From: a virus
Virus record (IMG/VR): IMGVR_UViG_3300042465_001383
Location: 1 to 57,729 of that record
Reading direction: 5' to 3' (one strand)
DNA length: 57,729 bases
The translations under genes and the position numbers were made by a program. The notes below the pieces were generated by a model, which made no database searches, had not been told where the DNA came from, and was given only the letters and a program-made list of their open reading frames with translations. Shown here piece by piece: positions 32,678 through 40,809 of this stretch (within the stretch, counting starts at the first letter, position 1; every line of letters starts with the position of its first letter).

Positions 32678-32706
32678 TTCTTAGTTCACTTAATCGGGTA
32701 GTGCAA
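32678..32706 (-). promoter_or_regulatory. Early promoter P6
   Basis: Minus strand TTGCAC, 17 bases, TAAGAA, overlapping the end of the small HTH gene upstream. It drives the 128-residue gene. Confidence 0.6.
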
Positions 32707-32883
32707 CATAATTTTTGCAATTTCTTCTTTGCTGTAAATTATGTCTGCATCGCGGATCGCGCGGCACGTCTTGACCACATGCTCCCCCGTCAGCCCGAAC
32801 TTCCGCGCCACATAAGATGGCGGCCTGACCTTCCGCAGCGCCAAGATATCCAGCAACTGCTCATCCTTCTGTCTTGCGTTCAT
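32686..32883 (-). CDS. Small helix-turn-helix protein
   Basis: 65 residues. ILALRKVRPPSYVARKFG followed by LTGEHVVKTCRAIRDAD is a clear winged-helix or HTH-type DNA-binding pattern. Overlaps the upstream two-repeat gene by 23 bases. Likely a phage regulator. Confidence 0.6.
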   Translation of the reverse strand: MNARQKDEQLLDILALRKVRPPSYVARKFGLTGEHVVKTCRAIRDADIIYSKEEIAKIMLHYPIK

Positions 32884-33193
32884 AGATCGCCACAGCCTCC
32901 CTGATCCGTGTCATGCTTACCTCTCCCTTTCGCCGCAACGCCCCTCGGACGTAGTGCCGCTTGAAACCCAGCGCCAAAGACGCCGCCGTCATAGATGGAA
33001 ATTCAACCCCATACAGGACGATTTTATTCCCATCAAACCTGTGACGGGGTTTTCGCCAGCGGCCCACCCCGATCCCGATATTGTCTTGCGTCCCGCTGGC
33101 AACCTTGTTGTAAATGTGGCTGGCGGACACCCCGTGGGCCTCCGCCGCTTCGCGCACCGTCTCAAAAGTCACGCCCCTGATGGTCACCCGCAT
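32861..33193 (-). CDS. Two-repeat DNA-binding-like protein, paralogue 1
   Basis: 110 residues from the ATG at 33193. Two similar units, MRVTIRGVTFETVREAAEAHG and VLYGVEFPSMTAASLALGF (each preceded by a basic stretch), resemble NUMOD1-type HTH modules that bind DNA. A paralogue of the same layout is encoded on the plus strand at 40793-41122. No nuclease domain is attached, so a regulator is more likely than a homing enzyme. Confidence 0.65.
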   Translation of the reverse strand: MRVTIRGVTFETVREAAEAHGVSASHIYNKVASGTQDNIGIGVGRWRKPRHRFDGNKIVLYGVEFPSMTAASLALGFKRHYVRGALRRKGEVSMTRIREAVAIYERKTEG

Positions 33194-33360
33194 ATCTGGT
33201 AGACCCCCAGCAGCACCACGATGGCCGCCATGATCCCCAGTGGCACCGCCAGCCCCGTCATGTCTGGTGGCAGGCTTGCGATGGCCGTGATGGTGATCGC
33301 AAAGAACGCGGTGTATGCCACGATCACGATGGCCGCGATGGTTAGAAGTTGTGCGATCAT
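33184..33360 (-). CDS. Small membrane protein, two TM segments
   Basis: 58 residues. Two hydrophobic spans (LLTIAAIVIVAYTAFFAITI, then LAVPLGIMAAIVVLLGV) separated by SLPPDMTG. The ATG overlaps the glycosyltransferase stop (TAATG). It could be a small holin-like or membrane-anchoring protein; no family match. Confidence 0.6.
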   Translation of the reverse strand: MIAQLLTIAAIVIVAYTAFFAITITAIASLPPDMTGLAVPLGIMAAIVVLLGVYQICG

Positions 33361-34295
33361 TATATTTCATCCTTGTGGTCATACCACCCACGATGGGCGG
33401 GAGTTTCTTCTGCCCTTTTGAATGGCACGGTGACCATCTCAAACTTCAACTTGCTTGGGTCAATGCCCTGCGCCTCGCGCCAGTCCCCCAACAACTTGAG
33501 CTGGTTGTTTCGGTACGGCCTGTAGTCAACTTGATGGTGCCAGCGGTTGAAGCGCCAGACCACCTTGGCCACATCGGGGTGCAGGTCGGCGATCATCTGG
33601 CTCTTGGGCAGCGTCCCCTCGGCGGCGTAGAACTCATCCGTGTTGCCGCCCTTCATGCGCTGCGTGGTGACCTTGCCGCACAGGAATGCGTTCATCTGGA
33701 TGGTGCAGTCGCCGCGCTTCAGCACCCGCAGTGACAGGTCTGTGTCCTCGTTGTACCGCCCGCGCCAGCGCAGCCCGATGTCGTTGCGGATCAGCAGGCA
33801 CGAATAGATGCGGGTGTTGGCCACGAATGGCGGCACGGCGTCCGTGGTCTTGCAGAATGAATAGTAATTCAGCCCCGCCAGTGGCACGTTCTCATACCGC
33901 CGGACAAACGCCTCGGTCGCCAGAAAGCCGTTTGGGGTGCGGACAGGCACCTTTTCGTTGCGGTACAGGCGGTGGAAGTCGTGCAGGTTGTCGTCCATCA
34001 CCCAGTGCCACGCCGCGCCCATCTGGATGGAATGGTCCATCGCAAAGTTGCGCGCAGCGCCTGGGCCTTTGCTCTTGCTGTCGCCCAGATCGTCGCAGGT
34101 GTCGTACTGGTCCAGATAGCTCTGCGGCATGATCAGCAGGCGGGCAGGGTCGATGTCGATGTTCTGCGCGTACTGGAACCACTGGCTGGCCTCGACCACC
34201 ACACGGTATGGCAGGCCGATCAGGTCCAACGCCTTGGCCGTCAGACACAGGTTCCAGCGGTTCTTTGACACGATATAGATCGGGCTTACTTCCAC
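33360..34295 (-). CDS. TET-associated glycosyltransferase (TAGT)
   Basis: 311 residues from a GTG at 34295 with GGGAG ahead. Family features: SPIYIVSKNRW at the start, an RNF segment, WVMDDN (GT-A metal-binding DDN), NEDTDLSLRVLK, MKGGNTDEFY and VDYRPYRNNQLK. TAGT enzymes glycosylate 5-hydroxymethyl-cytosine made by phage TET dioxygenases, as part of DNA hypermodification. No TET or cytosine-5 methyltransferase is visible in this window, so either they lie outside it or the enzyme uses another substrate. Confidence 0.8.
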   Translation of the reverse strand: MEVSPIYIVSKNRWNLCLTAKALDLIGLPYRVVVEASQWFQYAQNIDIDPARLLIMPQSYLDQYDTCDDLGDSKSKGPGAARNFAMDHSIQMGAAWHWVMDDNLHDFHRLYRNEKVPVRTPNGFLATEAFVRRYENVPLAGLNYYSFCKTTDAVPPFVANTRIYSCLLIRNDIGLRWRGRYNEDTDLSLRVLKRGDCTIQMNAFLCGKVTTQRMKGGNTDEFYAAEGTLPKSQMIADLHPDVAKVVWRFNRWHHQVDYRPYRNNQLKLLGDWREAQGIDPSKLKFEMVTVPFKRAEETPAHRGWYDHKDEI

Positions 34296-34495
34296 CGCTT
34301 TGCTCCCACGCCTGACGGCTCCGCCTGCGGGTACCACGCGCTCTTGGTCTTGGCGGTCAGGGGCTGACCCAGCGCCTTGGACAGCGCGATCAGGTCTTCC
34401 TCGGTCGCCACCCGCACGTTGATTGTGGCAAACGGCTTCTGGCTCGGCTGATCAAAGTCCGGCATGTCAAGCCAGTGCATCTGGGGATCATTCAT
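34286..34495 (-). CDS. Small protein coupled to TAGT
   Basis: 69 residues, with FATINVRVATEEDLIALSKAL and TAKTKSAWYPQAEPSG. The combination of a beta-alpha unit and the KTKSxWYP motif occurs in a small-protein family often near phage DNA-modification or early genes. It overlaps the TAGT start by 10 bases and the SleB stop by 4, so all are co-translated. Confidence 0.6.
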   Translation of the reverse strand: MNDPQMHWLDMPDFDQPSQKPFATINVRVATEEDLIALSKALGQPLTAKTKSAWYPQAEPSGVGAKRWK

Positions 34496-34884
34496 TCATC
34501 GCACCCCTTCTCACGGTAAAAAACATGGTTGCCGTACATCCCCACCATTTCCATGTCGTCGGCCCAGTACGGCAGCACATCTCGGTTGTGGTAATAGGTC
34601 GCGCCGCTGCACATTTGGCACCCCCAGAGCAACACGGTATTTGCGACGATCTGGGCTTGCAGCCAAGCCTCGGTATCCTTGGGGCGGTCGCTCTTGCCAT
34701 CATGGGTCCAGCTAAACGCGCCCTTGTCCCAGACAACCTCGCAGACGGTGTCGGGAAACCCCGCCTCGTACACGCGCTCCATGGTGACCTCGGCAATCAA
34801 AAGCTGGCCGTCATAGTCCTCGCCGCGCCCCTCAAAGTAAACGTTCATGGCCAAGCAGGTGGCCGCCGCTGCTGTGACAATCAT
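34492..34884 (-). CDS. Cell-wall hydrolase, SleB-like
   Basis: 130 residues from the ATG at 34884 (ATGA coupling). The Hydrolase_2/SleB pattern is clear: CLAMNVYFEGRGE (catalytic Glu near 18), then VTMERVYEAGFPDTVCEVV, SWTHDGKSD and ATYYHNRDVLPYW. SleB-type enzymes are lytic transglycosylases. It lies among early genes, apart from the lysis cassette, so it may be a second endolysin or act in another step. A short hydrophobic N-terminus may help export. Confidence 0.85.
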   Translation of the reverse strand: MIVTAAAATCLAMNVYFEGRGEDYDGQLLIAEVTMERVYEAGFPDTVCEVVWDKGAFSWTHDGKSDRPKDTEAWLQAQIVANTVLLWGCQMCSGATYYHNRDVLPYWADDMEMVGMYGNHVFYREKGCDE

Positions 34885-35060
34885 GTCGGCATCCCCGCTT
34901 TTTCCCAAAGAATAAACCACCGCTCTTTTTCGCCCAGCCGCATGAAATTGTCGAAATCCTCCATTGTCTTTTTGATTTCTTCCGCAATACATCTTTCACA
35001 TTCTTCCATGTGTTGGCAGTCGCATTTAGCCATGATCTGACCCATGTATTTTTTGCTCAT
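34881..35060 (-). CDS. Small cysteine-rich protein
   Basis: 59 residues from the ATG at 35060. CDCQHMEECERC could bind a metal. The rest is helical and charged. Coupled by ATGA on both sides. Unknown function. Confidence 0.55.
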   Translation of the reverse strand: MSKKYMGQIMAKCDCQHMEECERCIAEEIKKTMEDFDNFMRLGEKERWFILWEKAGMPT

Positions 35061-35218
35061 TTCTGCACACAAACCCCATAGGCAACGCCCCAAGGGCCAT
35101 TAGCCCGTTCTTCGATTGCAACCAAAGCCTTCCGGCAGTTTTCGAGACTGGTGAAATCGTAGCTTGAGCTGATCGTCACAGGGGAGCTATGCGTCAGTAG
35201 GAGTAAGACGTAGATCAT
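35057..35218 (-). CDS. Small exported or membrane-anchored protein
   Basis: 53 residues. MIYVLLLLTHSSPVTISS looks like a signal or anchor sequence, followed by a polar part with one Cys pair region (NCRKALVAIE ... YGVCVQK). Likely periplasmic. Unknown role. Confidence 0.55.
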   Translation of the reverse strand: MIYVLLLLTHSSPVTISSSYDFTSLENCRKALVAIEERANGPWGVAYGVCVQK

Positions 35219-35412
35219 TTGTCCAGCCTCCCATAAGTGATGTTCTTCTGCGCCCGAATGTCGCTGTTGGACCACGTCCAGCATTCGCCAGTGGCGTCCT
35301 GAAAGCACACCCAGTTGATGTTGTGTTCGATGCCATAGTCCACGAGGACATGGGCCAAGGCCGACCCCTTCGGGGTGTCAACTGGGATCGGGGGGTTCAG
35401 TTGGATCATCAT
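35215..35412 (-). CDS. Conserved small phage protein
   Basis: 65 residues: MIQLNPPIPVDTPKGSALAH at the start, then a Trp-rich middle (HNINWVCFQDATGECWTWSN). The pattern occurs in many phages. The start may be ATG 35412 or 35409, both overlapping the previous stop. Function unknown. Confidence 0.65.
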   Translation of the reverse strand: MMIQLNPPIPVDTPKGSALAHVLVDYGIEHNINWVCFQDATGECWTWSNSDIRAQKNITYGRLDK

Positions 35413-35660
35413 TGCTTGTCTCTCCCAAAGCGAATGTCGTTAAACTCTTTCATTCCAAGTTTGTGGATTGCATCATATTCGCGTTGCAAACACCCAATGA
35501 TGTCACCAAGAACATCAAGTGACGCAATGTAATCCAGTTCGTCAAAAAGCGGCGACAGCGTAACATCACCTTCAACGTGCGGTGAAAACCATAACGTGCC
35601 AAGGCGCTGTCCCTTATGGCGGTCACCCTCATAGTTAAGTCCAGCAAAACGGTCGGTCAT
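35409..35660 (-). CDS. Hypothetical early protein
   Basis: 83 residues, acidic middle and charged end (MKEFNDIRFGRDKQ). Its ATG follows the CCATGGAGACTG leader, so it begins this five-gene run (35660 down to 33360). No domain recognised. Confidence 0.6.
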   Translation of the reverse strand: MTDRFAGLNYEGDRHKGQRLGTLWFSPHVEGDVTLSPLFDELDYIASLDVLGDIIGCLQREYDAIHKLGMKEFNDIRFGRDKQ

Positions 35661-35695
35661 TTTCAGTCTCCATGGTTGTGGTTGGTCGTTTTCAA

Positions 35696-35724
35696 GTCTT
35701 GCGACAATTCAAGCCTTGAGTCAA
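35696..35724 (-). promoter_or_regulatory. Weak early promoter candidate P7
   Basis: Minus strand TTGACT, 17 bases, CAAGAC (poor -10). It overlaps the stop of the primase gene and precedes the 83-residue gene with its CCAACCACAACC leader. Confidence 0.35.
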
Positions 35725-38018
35725 GTGGAATGTACAAGTCTATATCGAATACTTTTCGATTTGTTGTATTTGTGGATGCTCACTTCCTTGGTGATCCGGC
35801 CAGCCTCGACCAACTTGTTGAGTGCGGCGTCAATGTCGGGCCGCTTCCACTTGCGGCACAGACGCCGCGCAATCACGCCCGCCGTCTCGCCGTCTGGGCC
35901 GTCAACGGTCTGCAACAATGTCATGGTCAACGCCTGCGCTGGGTCGGTCTTGTCGGTGTCGTTGGCCAGCACCAGCCGCATCTTGCTTTCGATGTCGCGC
36001 CGGATCAGCGCGTAGGCCCAGCGGACATGCTCCACCGTGCGGACACCCTCTGGCACCGCCAAGATCAGGCTGACCTTGCTGACCTGCTCGTAGCCGCGCA
36101 GGGCCAGCGCCTCCAGCCCCGTGCTTTCCTTGTGCTGGTAGGCCATCTGGTCAAACAGATCGTTGATGTTCTCAAGCATCTCTAAAGCGTCCGGCGCGGT
36201 TGGGATTTCAATCCGCTCCCCGTAATGCTCCACGCGCTTGCTGGTGTTGGTGGCATCAAACGATCCGCCCATCGCAAGTTGCTGCATGGTCAGGCGCAGG
36301 TTCTCCGGCAGTTCCATCTTGCGCCAGCCCTTTTTGGATGGTGGCGCTGTCTCTTGTTCGATGCACAAGATGGCGCGACCGAAAAACCCTGTGGTGGCAT
36401 TCTCGAAAGTCACCAGATCGTTGAAATTCTTCTCGGTCGTGTAGCCCGTCATCGCCAAGAACGGACGGTCAATGCCAGCGTCCAGCGTGTCCAACTGGTA
36501 AGAAACCGCCGCCGCGCGTGTCAGCAGGTGGGGTGCCTCGCCCTTTTCTTCCATGACCTTTTCAATCTGCATCAGTTCCTTGCGGAGGTGGCCCCTGATC
36601 TCTTCCTTCAGGTCGCCCGACACCATCAGCCGACCGTCCGCCTTAGAATAGGCCGACATCAACAGGCCGACCACGCCTTCCAAGTACGATGCACCAGACT
36701 TCTTGGCGCTGCTGATTCGCTGGAACAGGAAGCCCACCTCGTCCATCATGTAGGCCGCCATCTGGTGGCGGGTCAGGTTCCGCGCGATCTCCTGCTCGGA
36801 CTTGATGGTGCCGTGAACCGCCGCCGACAGGCCGCAGTGCATCAACACCTCGGCGGTGGCCCCCAAGATGCCGTCCTTTCCAGACCCCGATGCCGCCACG
36901 TTGAACACGAACAGGTTGGTGGTGGCACGGTCGCGGTCGTCGCGGTAGTGTAGCCCAAAGGCTACGCCCATCACCCAGATCGCCGACATCGACGCAAGCG
37001 CCTCCCGTTTGCGTCTCGTTCTGCTCTCAATCCACGTTGCCAACTGCCCAGCAAGACCTGGCGGACGCAGCGCGTCAAACGAACTGGTGTCGATGGCCTT
37101 GGGTGCCAGATATTCTTCCGGCGTCTCGAACACAAATTCCTTGGTGGGCGTGAACGTGACGGGCTGGATGTAGCCACCCTCCTCGGCGTAGTGGACCAGT
37201 GTCCCCAACGTCACGGGGTTGGCCGACCGACCGAACGAGTGCCACTTTGTCCCCATCTCTTCGGTGTCGTACTTGGCGCTCTGCTGCGACCACTGGTCCC
37301 ACAGGTCAAACGCGGCCCCGCCCGTTGCGTGGTGCAGGGCCATGCCGATCTTCACCCAGACCTCATAGTCGTCATAGCCCCGCACATGGGACAGCATCTC
37401 GGCCAGTTCCGCATCGTTAACGTCTACGATCTTGCCGCCCAGATCGGCACGGTGGCGCTCCGGCACCCGCAGCATGTCCAGCAACTTGTCCGGCACTATG
37501 TCGATGTCTTCGGGCGAACCATAGGCGATCTCGTACTTGGTGCCGCTGGCGTGTTCAGAGCCAGGCCCCACAACAAATGCAGCGCCGGACTTGAAATCCA
37601 ACCCAGCATAGTCGGCAAGCCGGATCACCAGCGACACGTCTTCGGGGACGCGGAAATAGTAATGCTTGGAGCCGCCGCCCGATCCAGTGTTGACGATCAG
37701 GCCAGCGCCCGCCACCTCTGGCACGACTTCCAGCAGCTTGGCAAAGCTGGCCACGCCGCCATTTCTGGCGTCAACGTCAATGACAAGGACGCCACGCAAA
37801 GCGATGCCGTAGCCAGTCTTGAACTGGCGCATCTGCTCCATCGTGTCCAACTGCTCTTCGGACCAGTGGGGTGTGTGTTGCCAATTTGACACACGCGGAT
37901 GTTTGAACAGCGACTTCTCAGGGCAATTGGGGTTTCCGCATTCGCATTTCCCGTCCTTGTCGCGGCCATACAGCCCAAAGACGCGAAATCCAGCCTCCCA
38001 ATAAATGCGGTATTCCAT
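35721..38018 (-). CDS. Primase-polymerase/helicase replication protein
   Basis: 765 residues. N-terminal Prim-Pol domain (about 1-190): VLVIDVDARNGG with metal-binding DVD at 81-83, SKHYYFRVP near 117-124 and a zinc-type CECGNPNC. A PriCT-like part (about 205-285, EVWVKIGMALHHATGG) links to a DUF3987/D5-like ATPase with a P-loop (ASGSGKDG, 376-383). Prim-Pols prime or copy DNA; with the helicase it likely starts replication. No other DNA polymerase is seen in the window. Confidence 0.8.
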   Translation of the reverse strand: MEYRIYWEAGFRVFGLYGRDKDGKCECGNPNCPEKSLFKHPRVSNWQHTPHWSEEQLDTMEQMRQFKTGYGIALRGVLVIDVDARNGGVASFAKLLEVVPEVAGAGLIVNTGSGGGSKHYYFRVPEDVSLVIRLADYAGLDFKSGAAFVVGPGSEHASGTKYEIAYGSPEDIDIVPDKLLDMLRVPERHRADLGGKIVDVNDAELAEMLSHVRGYDDYEVWVKIGMALHHATGGAAFDLWDQWSQQSAKYDTEEMGTKWHSFGRSANPVTLGTLVHYAEEGGYIQPVTFTPTKEFVFETPEEYLAPKAIDTSSFDALRPPGLAGQLATWIESRTRRKREALASMSAIWVMGVAFGLHYRDDRDRATTNLFVFNVAASGSGKDGILGATAEVLMHCGLSAAVHGTIKSEQEIARNLTRHQMAAYMMDEVGFLFQRISSAKKSGASYLEGVVGLLMSAYSKADGRLMVSGDLKEEIRGHLRKELMQIEKVMEEKGEAPHLLTRAAAVSYQLDTLDAGIDRPFLAMTGYTTEKNFNDLVTFENATTGFFGRAILCIEQETAPPSKKGWRKMELPENLRLTMQQLAMGGSFDATNTSKRVEHYGERIEIPTAPDALEMLENINDLFDQMAYQHKESTGLEALALRGYEQVSKVSLILAVPEGVRTVEHVRWAYALIRRDIESKMRLVLANDTDKTDPAQALTMTLLQTVDGPDGETAGVIARRLCRKWKRPDIDAALNKLVEAGRITKEVSIHKYNKSKSIRYRLVHST

Positions 38019-38019
38019 A

Positions 38020-38229
38020 CTACTTTTGTCCTCCGAACAGGTATCTCTCCAGCCTCTCTATAGTAGTCAGAGAAAATCTGAAACCACTTTCTTTGGCAAC
38101 CTTCCTTACAGTGTTAACATGAAGGCCAGCGGCTTCCGCCACTTTAGAATACATTCTATCCTTCAGCGCGGCGCGTATCTTAGAAACTTGGTCCTCGATG
38201 TCTTTTCGTATCGTTGTTACTTTTGCCAT
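38020..38229 (-). CDS. Small HTH regulator
   Basis: 69 residues from the ATG at 38229 with AAAGGAA ahead. MYSKVAEAAGLHVNTVRKV is a helix-turn-helix, followed by SLTTIERLERYLF, as in small Cro/repressor-like proteins. It lies across from the rightward recombination promoter and may control it. Confidence 0.7.
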   Translation of the reverse strand: MAKVTTIRKDIEDQVSKIRAALKDRMYSKVAEAAGLHVNTVRKVAKESGFRFSLTTIERLERYLFGGQK

Positions 38230-38261
38230 TTTCGATTTGTTCCTTTCGTGAACACAGCCTG

Positions 38262-38290
38262 TTGACAATCGCACACGCGGCCTCTAGGTT
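38262..38290 (+). promoter_or_regulatory. Recombination-block promoter P8
   Basis: TTGACA, 17 bases, TAGGTT. The -35 lies in the inverted stretch between the HTH gene and the Sak4-like gene, an obvious place for regulation by the HTH protein. Confidence 0.65.
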
Positions 38291-38321
38291 CAAGGGTGTT
38301 GTGAGAAGGAGTAAGAGCAAC

Positions 38322-39080
38322 ATGTCTATACTGGACCAAATCACCAAACCCGCGTTACGGCCACTGGCCGTGACCATCATCGGGGAGGCGGGCTTGGGGA
38401 AAACATCCCTCGGCGCGTGTTTTCCGAAGCCGATCTTCATTCGGGCCGAAGACGGCCTCAAGTCGATCACCAACAGCCCCATGCCTGACGCCTTCCCCGT
38501 TCTCAAGAGCGTTGAAGACCTCTGGCCCCAACTGTGGGCGCTGGCGAAGGAAGACCACGATTATCAGACGTTGATAATCGACACCGTGTCAACGCTTGAC
38601 ACGATGTTCACAGACTGGGTCGTTGAAACCGACCCCAACAAGCCCAAGAGCATCAATCAGGCCCTCGGTGGCTGGGGCGCTGGCACCAACATGGTGTCGT
38701 CGCAACACCGCCGCCTTCGCAAGGGCTGCGAGTATCTGCTGGACCGCAATATGAACGTTGTGTTTTTGTCCCACGCAGACACCACGACCGTCAGCCCGCC
38801 AGACGGCAGCCAGTACACCAAGTACACCATGCGGATGCACGAAAAGTCCATGCAACCCTACATCGACAACGTCGATCTGGTGGGCTTCCTGCGCTTGGAA
38901 ATGTTTACCAAGGGCGATGGAGACGTGAAAAAGGCAATCTCCACTGGCGACCGCCAGTTGGTGTGCCACGCAATGGCCGCGAACGTGTCCAAGAACCGCT
39001 TCGGCATCACTGAACCTATTGAAGTCAAGCCGGGCGTGAACCCGTTGGCTGCATATCTGCTTAAAGGAGAGAAAAAATGA
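38322..39080 (+). CDS. Sak4-like RecA-fold ATPase
   Basis: 252 residues from the ATG at 38322 (GAAGGAG ahead). P-loop GEAGLGKT at 21-28, Walker B TLIIDTVS near 83-90, and a late HAMAANVSKNRFG. This is the phage nucleotide-binding (AAA_24/Sak4) type, a strand-annealing recombinase that works with an SSB. The next two genes encode an SSB-like protein and an exonuclease, the usual partners. Confidence 0.8.
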   Translation: MSILDQITKPALRPLAVTIIGEAGLGKTSLGACFPKPIFIRAEDGLKSITNSPMPDAFPVLKSVEDLWPQLWALAKEDHDYQTLIIDTVSTLDTMFTDWVVETDPNKPKSINQALGGWGAGTNMVSSQHRRLRKGCEYLLDRNMNVVFLSHADTTTVSPPDGSQYTKYTMRMHEKSMQPYIDNVDLVGFLRLEMFTKGDGDVKKAISTGDRQLVCHAMAANVSKNRFGITEPIEVKPGVNPLAAYLLKGEKK

Positions 39081-39700
39081 GCGACGATTTCTGGGGACTA
39101 TCTGAGGGCGGCAGCGCCGCCGACAATGCAAGCGGCGAGTTTGACGCAGGTGGCGGCAATATGCAGCCGATCCCGTCCGACACCAATGTGTTGGCGGCCA
39201 TTGACGAGGCCAAGTGGTCCAAGAACCAGAAGGGCGACGAGTTCATCTCGCTGCGCTGGTCTGTGATGCAGCCGGAAGAGTTTGAGAACCGCAAGGTTTT
39301 CCAGAAGCTTTGGGTCACCGACTTTGATCCTAACATCGGCGTGGACAAGGCGATTGCCAAGCGCGACAAGGCCAAGAAAATGCTTGCGGCCATTGACAGC
39401 AACGCGGGGGGCAAACTTCTTGCCAAGCCGATCATGCCGACCGACGAAAGCATGACGCTGCACCTCACCAACAAGCCAATGATCATCAAGGTCATGGTAT
39501 GGGAAATGACCGACCGCATGACGGGTGATGTTGCCCGTGGCAACTGGGTCGGCGCGGTGTCGTCCAAGGCTGCTTCCAAGGTGTCGTCGCCGGAAGAGAT
39601 CGCCAAGTCCAAGTCTGAGATGGCCCACCATCAAAGCAAGGCCGCTGGCGCTGCGTCTCGCGCAAGCCGCGATCTGGACGGGGATTCGATCCCCTTCTAA
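39077..39700 (+). CDS. SSB-like protein (DUF669 type)
   Basis: 207 residues. An OB-type middle (FISLRWSVMQPEEFENRKV) and an acidic tail ending DLDGDSIPF, which matches the protein-binding tip of bacterial SSB (ending IPF). Overlaps the Sak4 stop by ATGA. It probably coats single strands and recruits partners through the tail. Confidence 0.75.
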   Translation: MSDDFWGLSEGGSAADNASGEFDAGGGNMQPIPSDTNVLAAIDEAKWSKNQKGDEFISLRWSVMQPEEFENRKVFQKLWVTDFDPNIGVDKAIAKRDKAKKMLAAIDSNAGGKLLAKPIMPTDESMTLHLTNKPMIIKVMVWEMTDRMTGDVARGNWVGAVSSKAASKVSSPEEIAKSKSEMAHHQSKAAGAASRASRDLDGDSIPF

Positions 39701-39707
39701 GACAACG

Positions 39708-39731
39708 GGGAGGGGCTTCGGTCCCTCCCTT
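39708..39731 (+). terminator. Hairpin between SSB and exonuclease genes
   Basis: GGGAGGG pairs perfectly with CCCTCCC around an 8-base loop, followed by only TTCC. It is likely an attenuator or mRNA-stabilising hairpin rather than a strong terminator. Confidence 0.5.
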
Positions 39732-39757
39732 CCACCCCCAACCGCAGAGTGAGAAGC

Positions 39758-40627
39758 ATGGAACAAAGATCACCAGAATGGTTTGCTGCCCGCAAGGGCC
39801 GCGTCACAGGGTCAATGGTGGGCGCTGCCCTTGGCCTAGACCCCAACACCAGCCGCGACGAGGCGATGCGCCGGATGGTGCGCGCCTACCAAGGGTTGCC
39901 CAGCGAGTTTGTTGGCAACATCGCCACATCGTGGGGAACCAACCACGAAACGGAAGCCCGCGAGGCGTTTGAGTACCATGTAGGCACCCGCGTAGCACCC
40001 GCCACCTTTGTGGTGCATCCCACGCTGCCGTGGCTTGGTGCCAGCCCTGACGGCTATGTGGACAACTACGCCTTGCTTGAGATCAAATGCCCCTACGGCC
40101 TGCGCGAGAAGCCCAAGCCCGTGCCGTTCAAGACGATCAAAGAACAGCCGCACTATTACGCCCAGATGCAAATCCAGATGTACTGCACTGACGAGGTTGC
40201 CTGCTACTTCTGGCAGTGGACGCCGAACGACCACGACCTTACCATTGTGGACTATGACCCGATCTGGATCGAAGTGAACCTGCCCAAGCTGGAAGCGTTT
40301 TACAACGAGTTTCTGGCAATCTGCGACGAGGGTATGCCAGAGCCAGAAGAAAAGCTTGATCTGGATGGCCTTGCTTTCCAGTATTTGATTGCAGAGTACG
40401 ATGTACTCACCAACCAAATCAAAGAGGCTGAAGACCGCAAGAAGGAAATCTTGGATAATCTCGTGTTTGAAACTGCGGGCGAGGACGCCACAATCTGCGG
40501 GCGCAAGCTCACGCAGGTGCATCGGGCGGGGTCTATCTCTTACGCCAAGGCCATCAAAGAACTGGCCCCTAACGCCGATCTGGAAAAATGGCGCGGCGAA
40601 CCCTCATCTTACTGGACACTGAAATGA
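39758..40627 (+). CDS. YqaJ-type recombination exonuclease
   Basis: 289 residues from the ATG at 39758 (GTG 39749 possible). YqaJ/lambda-exo pattern: QRSPEWFAARKGRVTGS, then TSWGTNHETEARE, SPDGY (catalytic Asp near 98), LLEIKCP (E-x-K near 108-110) and a Q/Y-rich helix. It resects double-strand ends to give a 3' strand for the Sak4/SSB pair. Confidence 0.88.
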   Translation: MEQRSPEWFAARKGRVTGSMVGAALGLDPNTSRDEAMRRMVRAYQGLPSEFVGNIATSWGTNHETEAREAFEYHVGTRVAPATFVVHPTLPWLGASPDGYVDNYALLEIKCPYGLREKPKPVPFKTIKEQPHYYAQMQIQMYCTDEVACYFWQWTPNDHDLTIVDYDPIWIEVNLPKLEAFYNEFLAICDEGMPEPEEKLDLDGLAFQYLIAEYDVLTNQIKEAEDRKKEILDNLVFETAGEDATICGRKLTQVHRAGSISYAKAIKELAPNADLEKWRGEPSSYWTLK

Positions 40628-40809
40628 ACATCGAAGATCAACTTCAGCGCCAGATCAACATCAACATGCAATTGCGGCGGCAGCTAGAAACTGCCCGCCG
40701 CGATGCGGTCGAATACTGCGCCAAATATTGCGAGGATTTGGACGTTGACGATGGCAAGTGGTACGCCGGAAAACTTAGAGAGATCATCGGGAATGCGCGT
40801 AAAGATTAA
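40624..40809 (+). CDS. Small helical hypothetical protein
   Basis: 61 residues from the ATG at 40624 (ATGA with the exonuclease stop). MNIEDQLQRQININMQLRRQ is a coiled-coil start. Unknown function. Confidence 0.6.
   Translation: MNIEDQLQRQININMQLRRQLETARRDAVEYCAKYCEDLDVDDGKWYAGKLREIIGNARKD

Noticed and set aside
32861-33442. Long N-terminal extension of the two-repeat protein
   Set aside because: The extra 83 residues overlap the two-TM gene and its neighbour and are Gly/His/Arg-rich shadow sequence; the ATG at 33193 matches the paralogue start.
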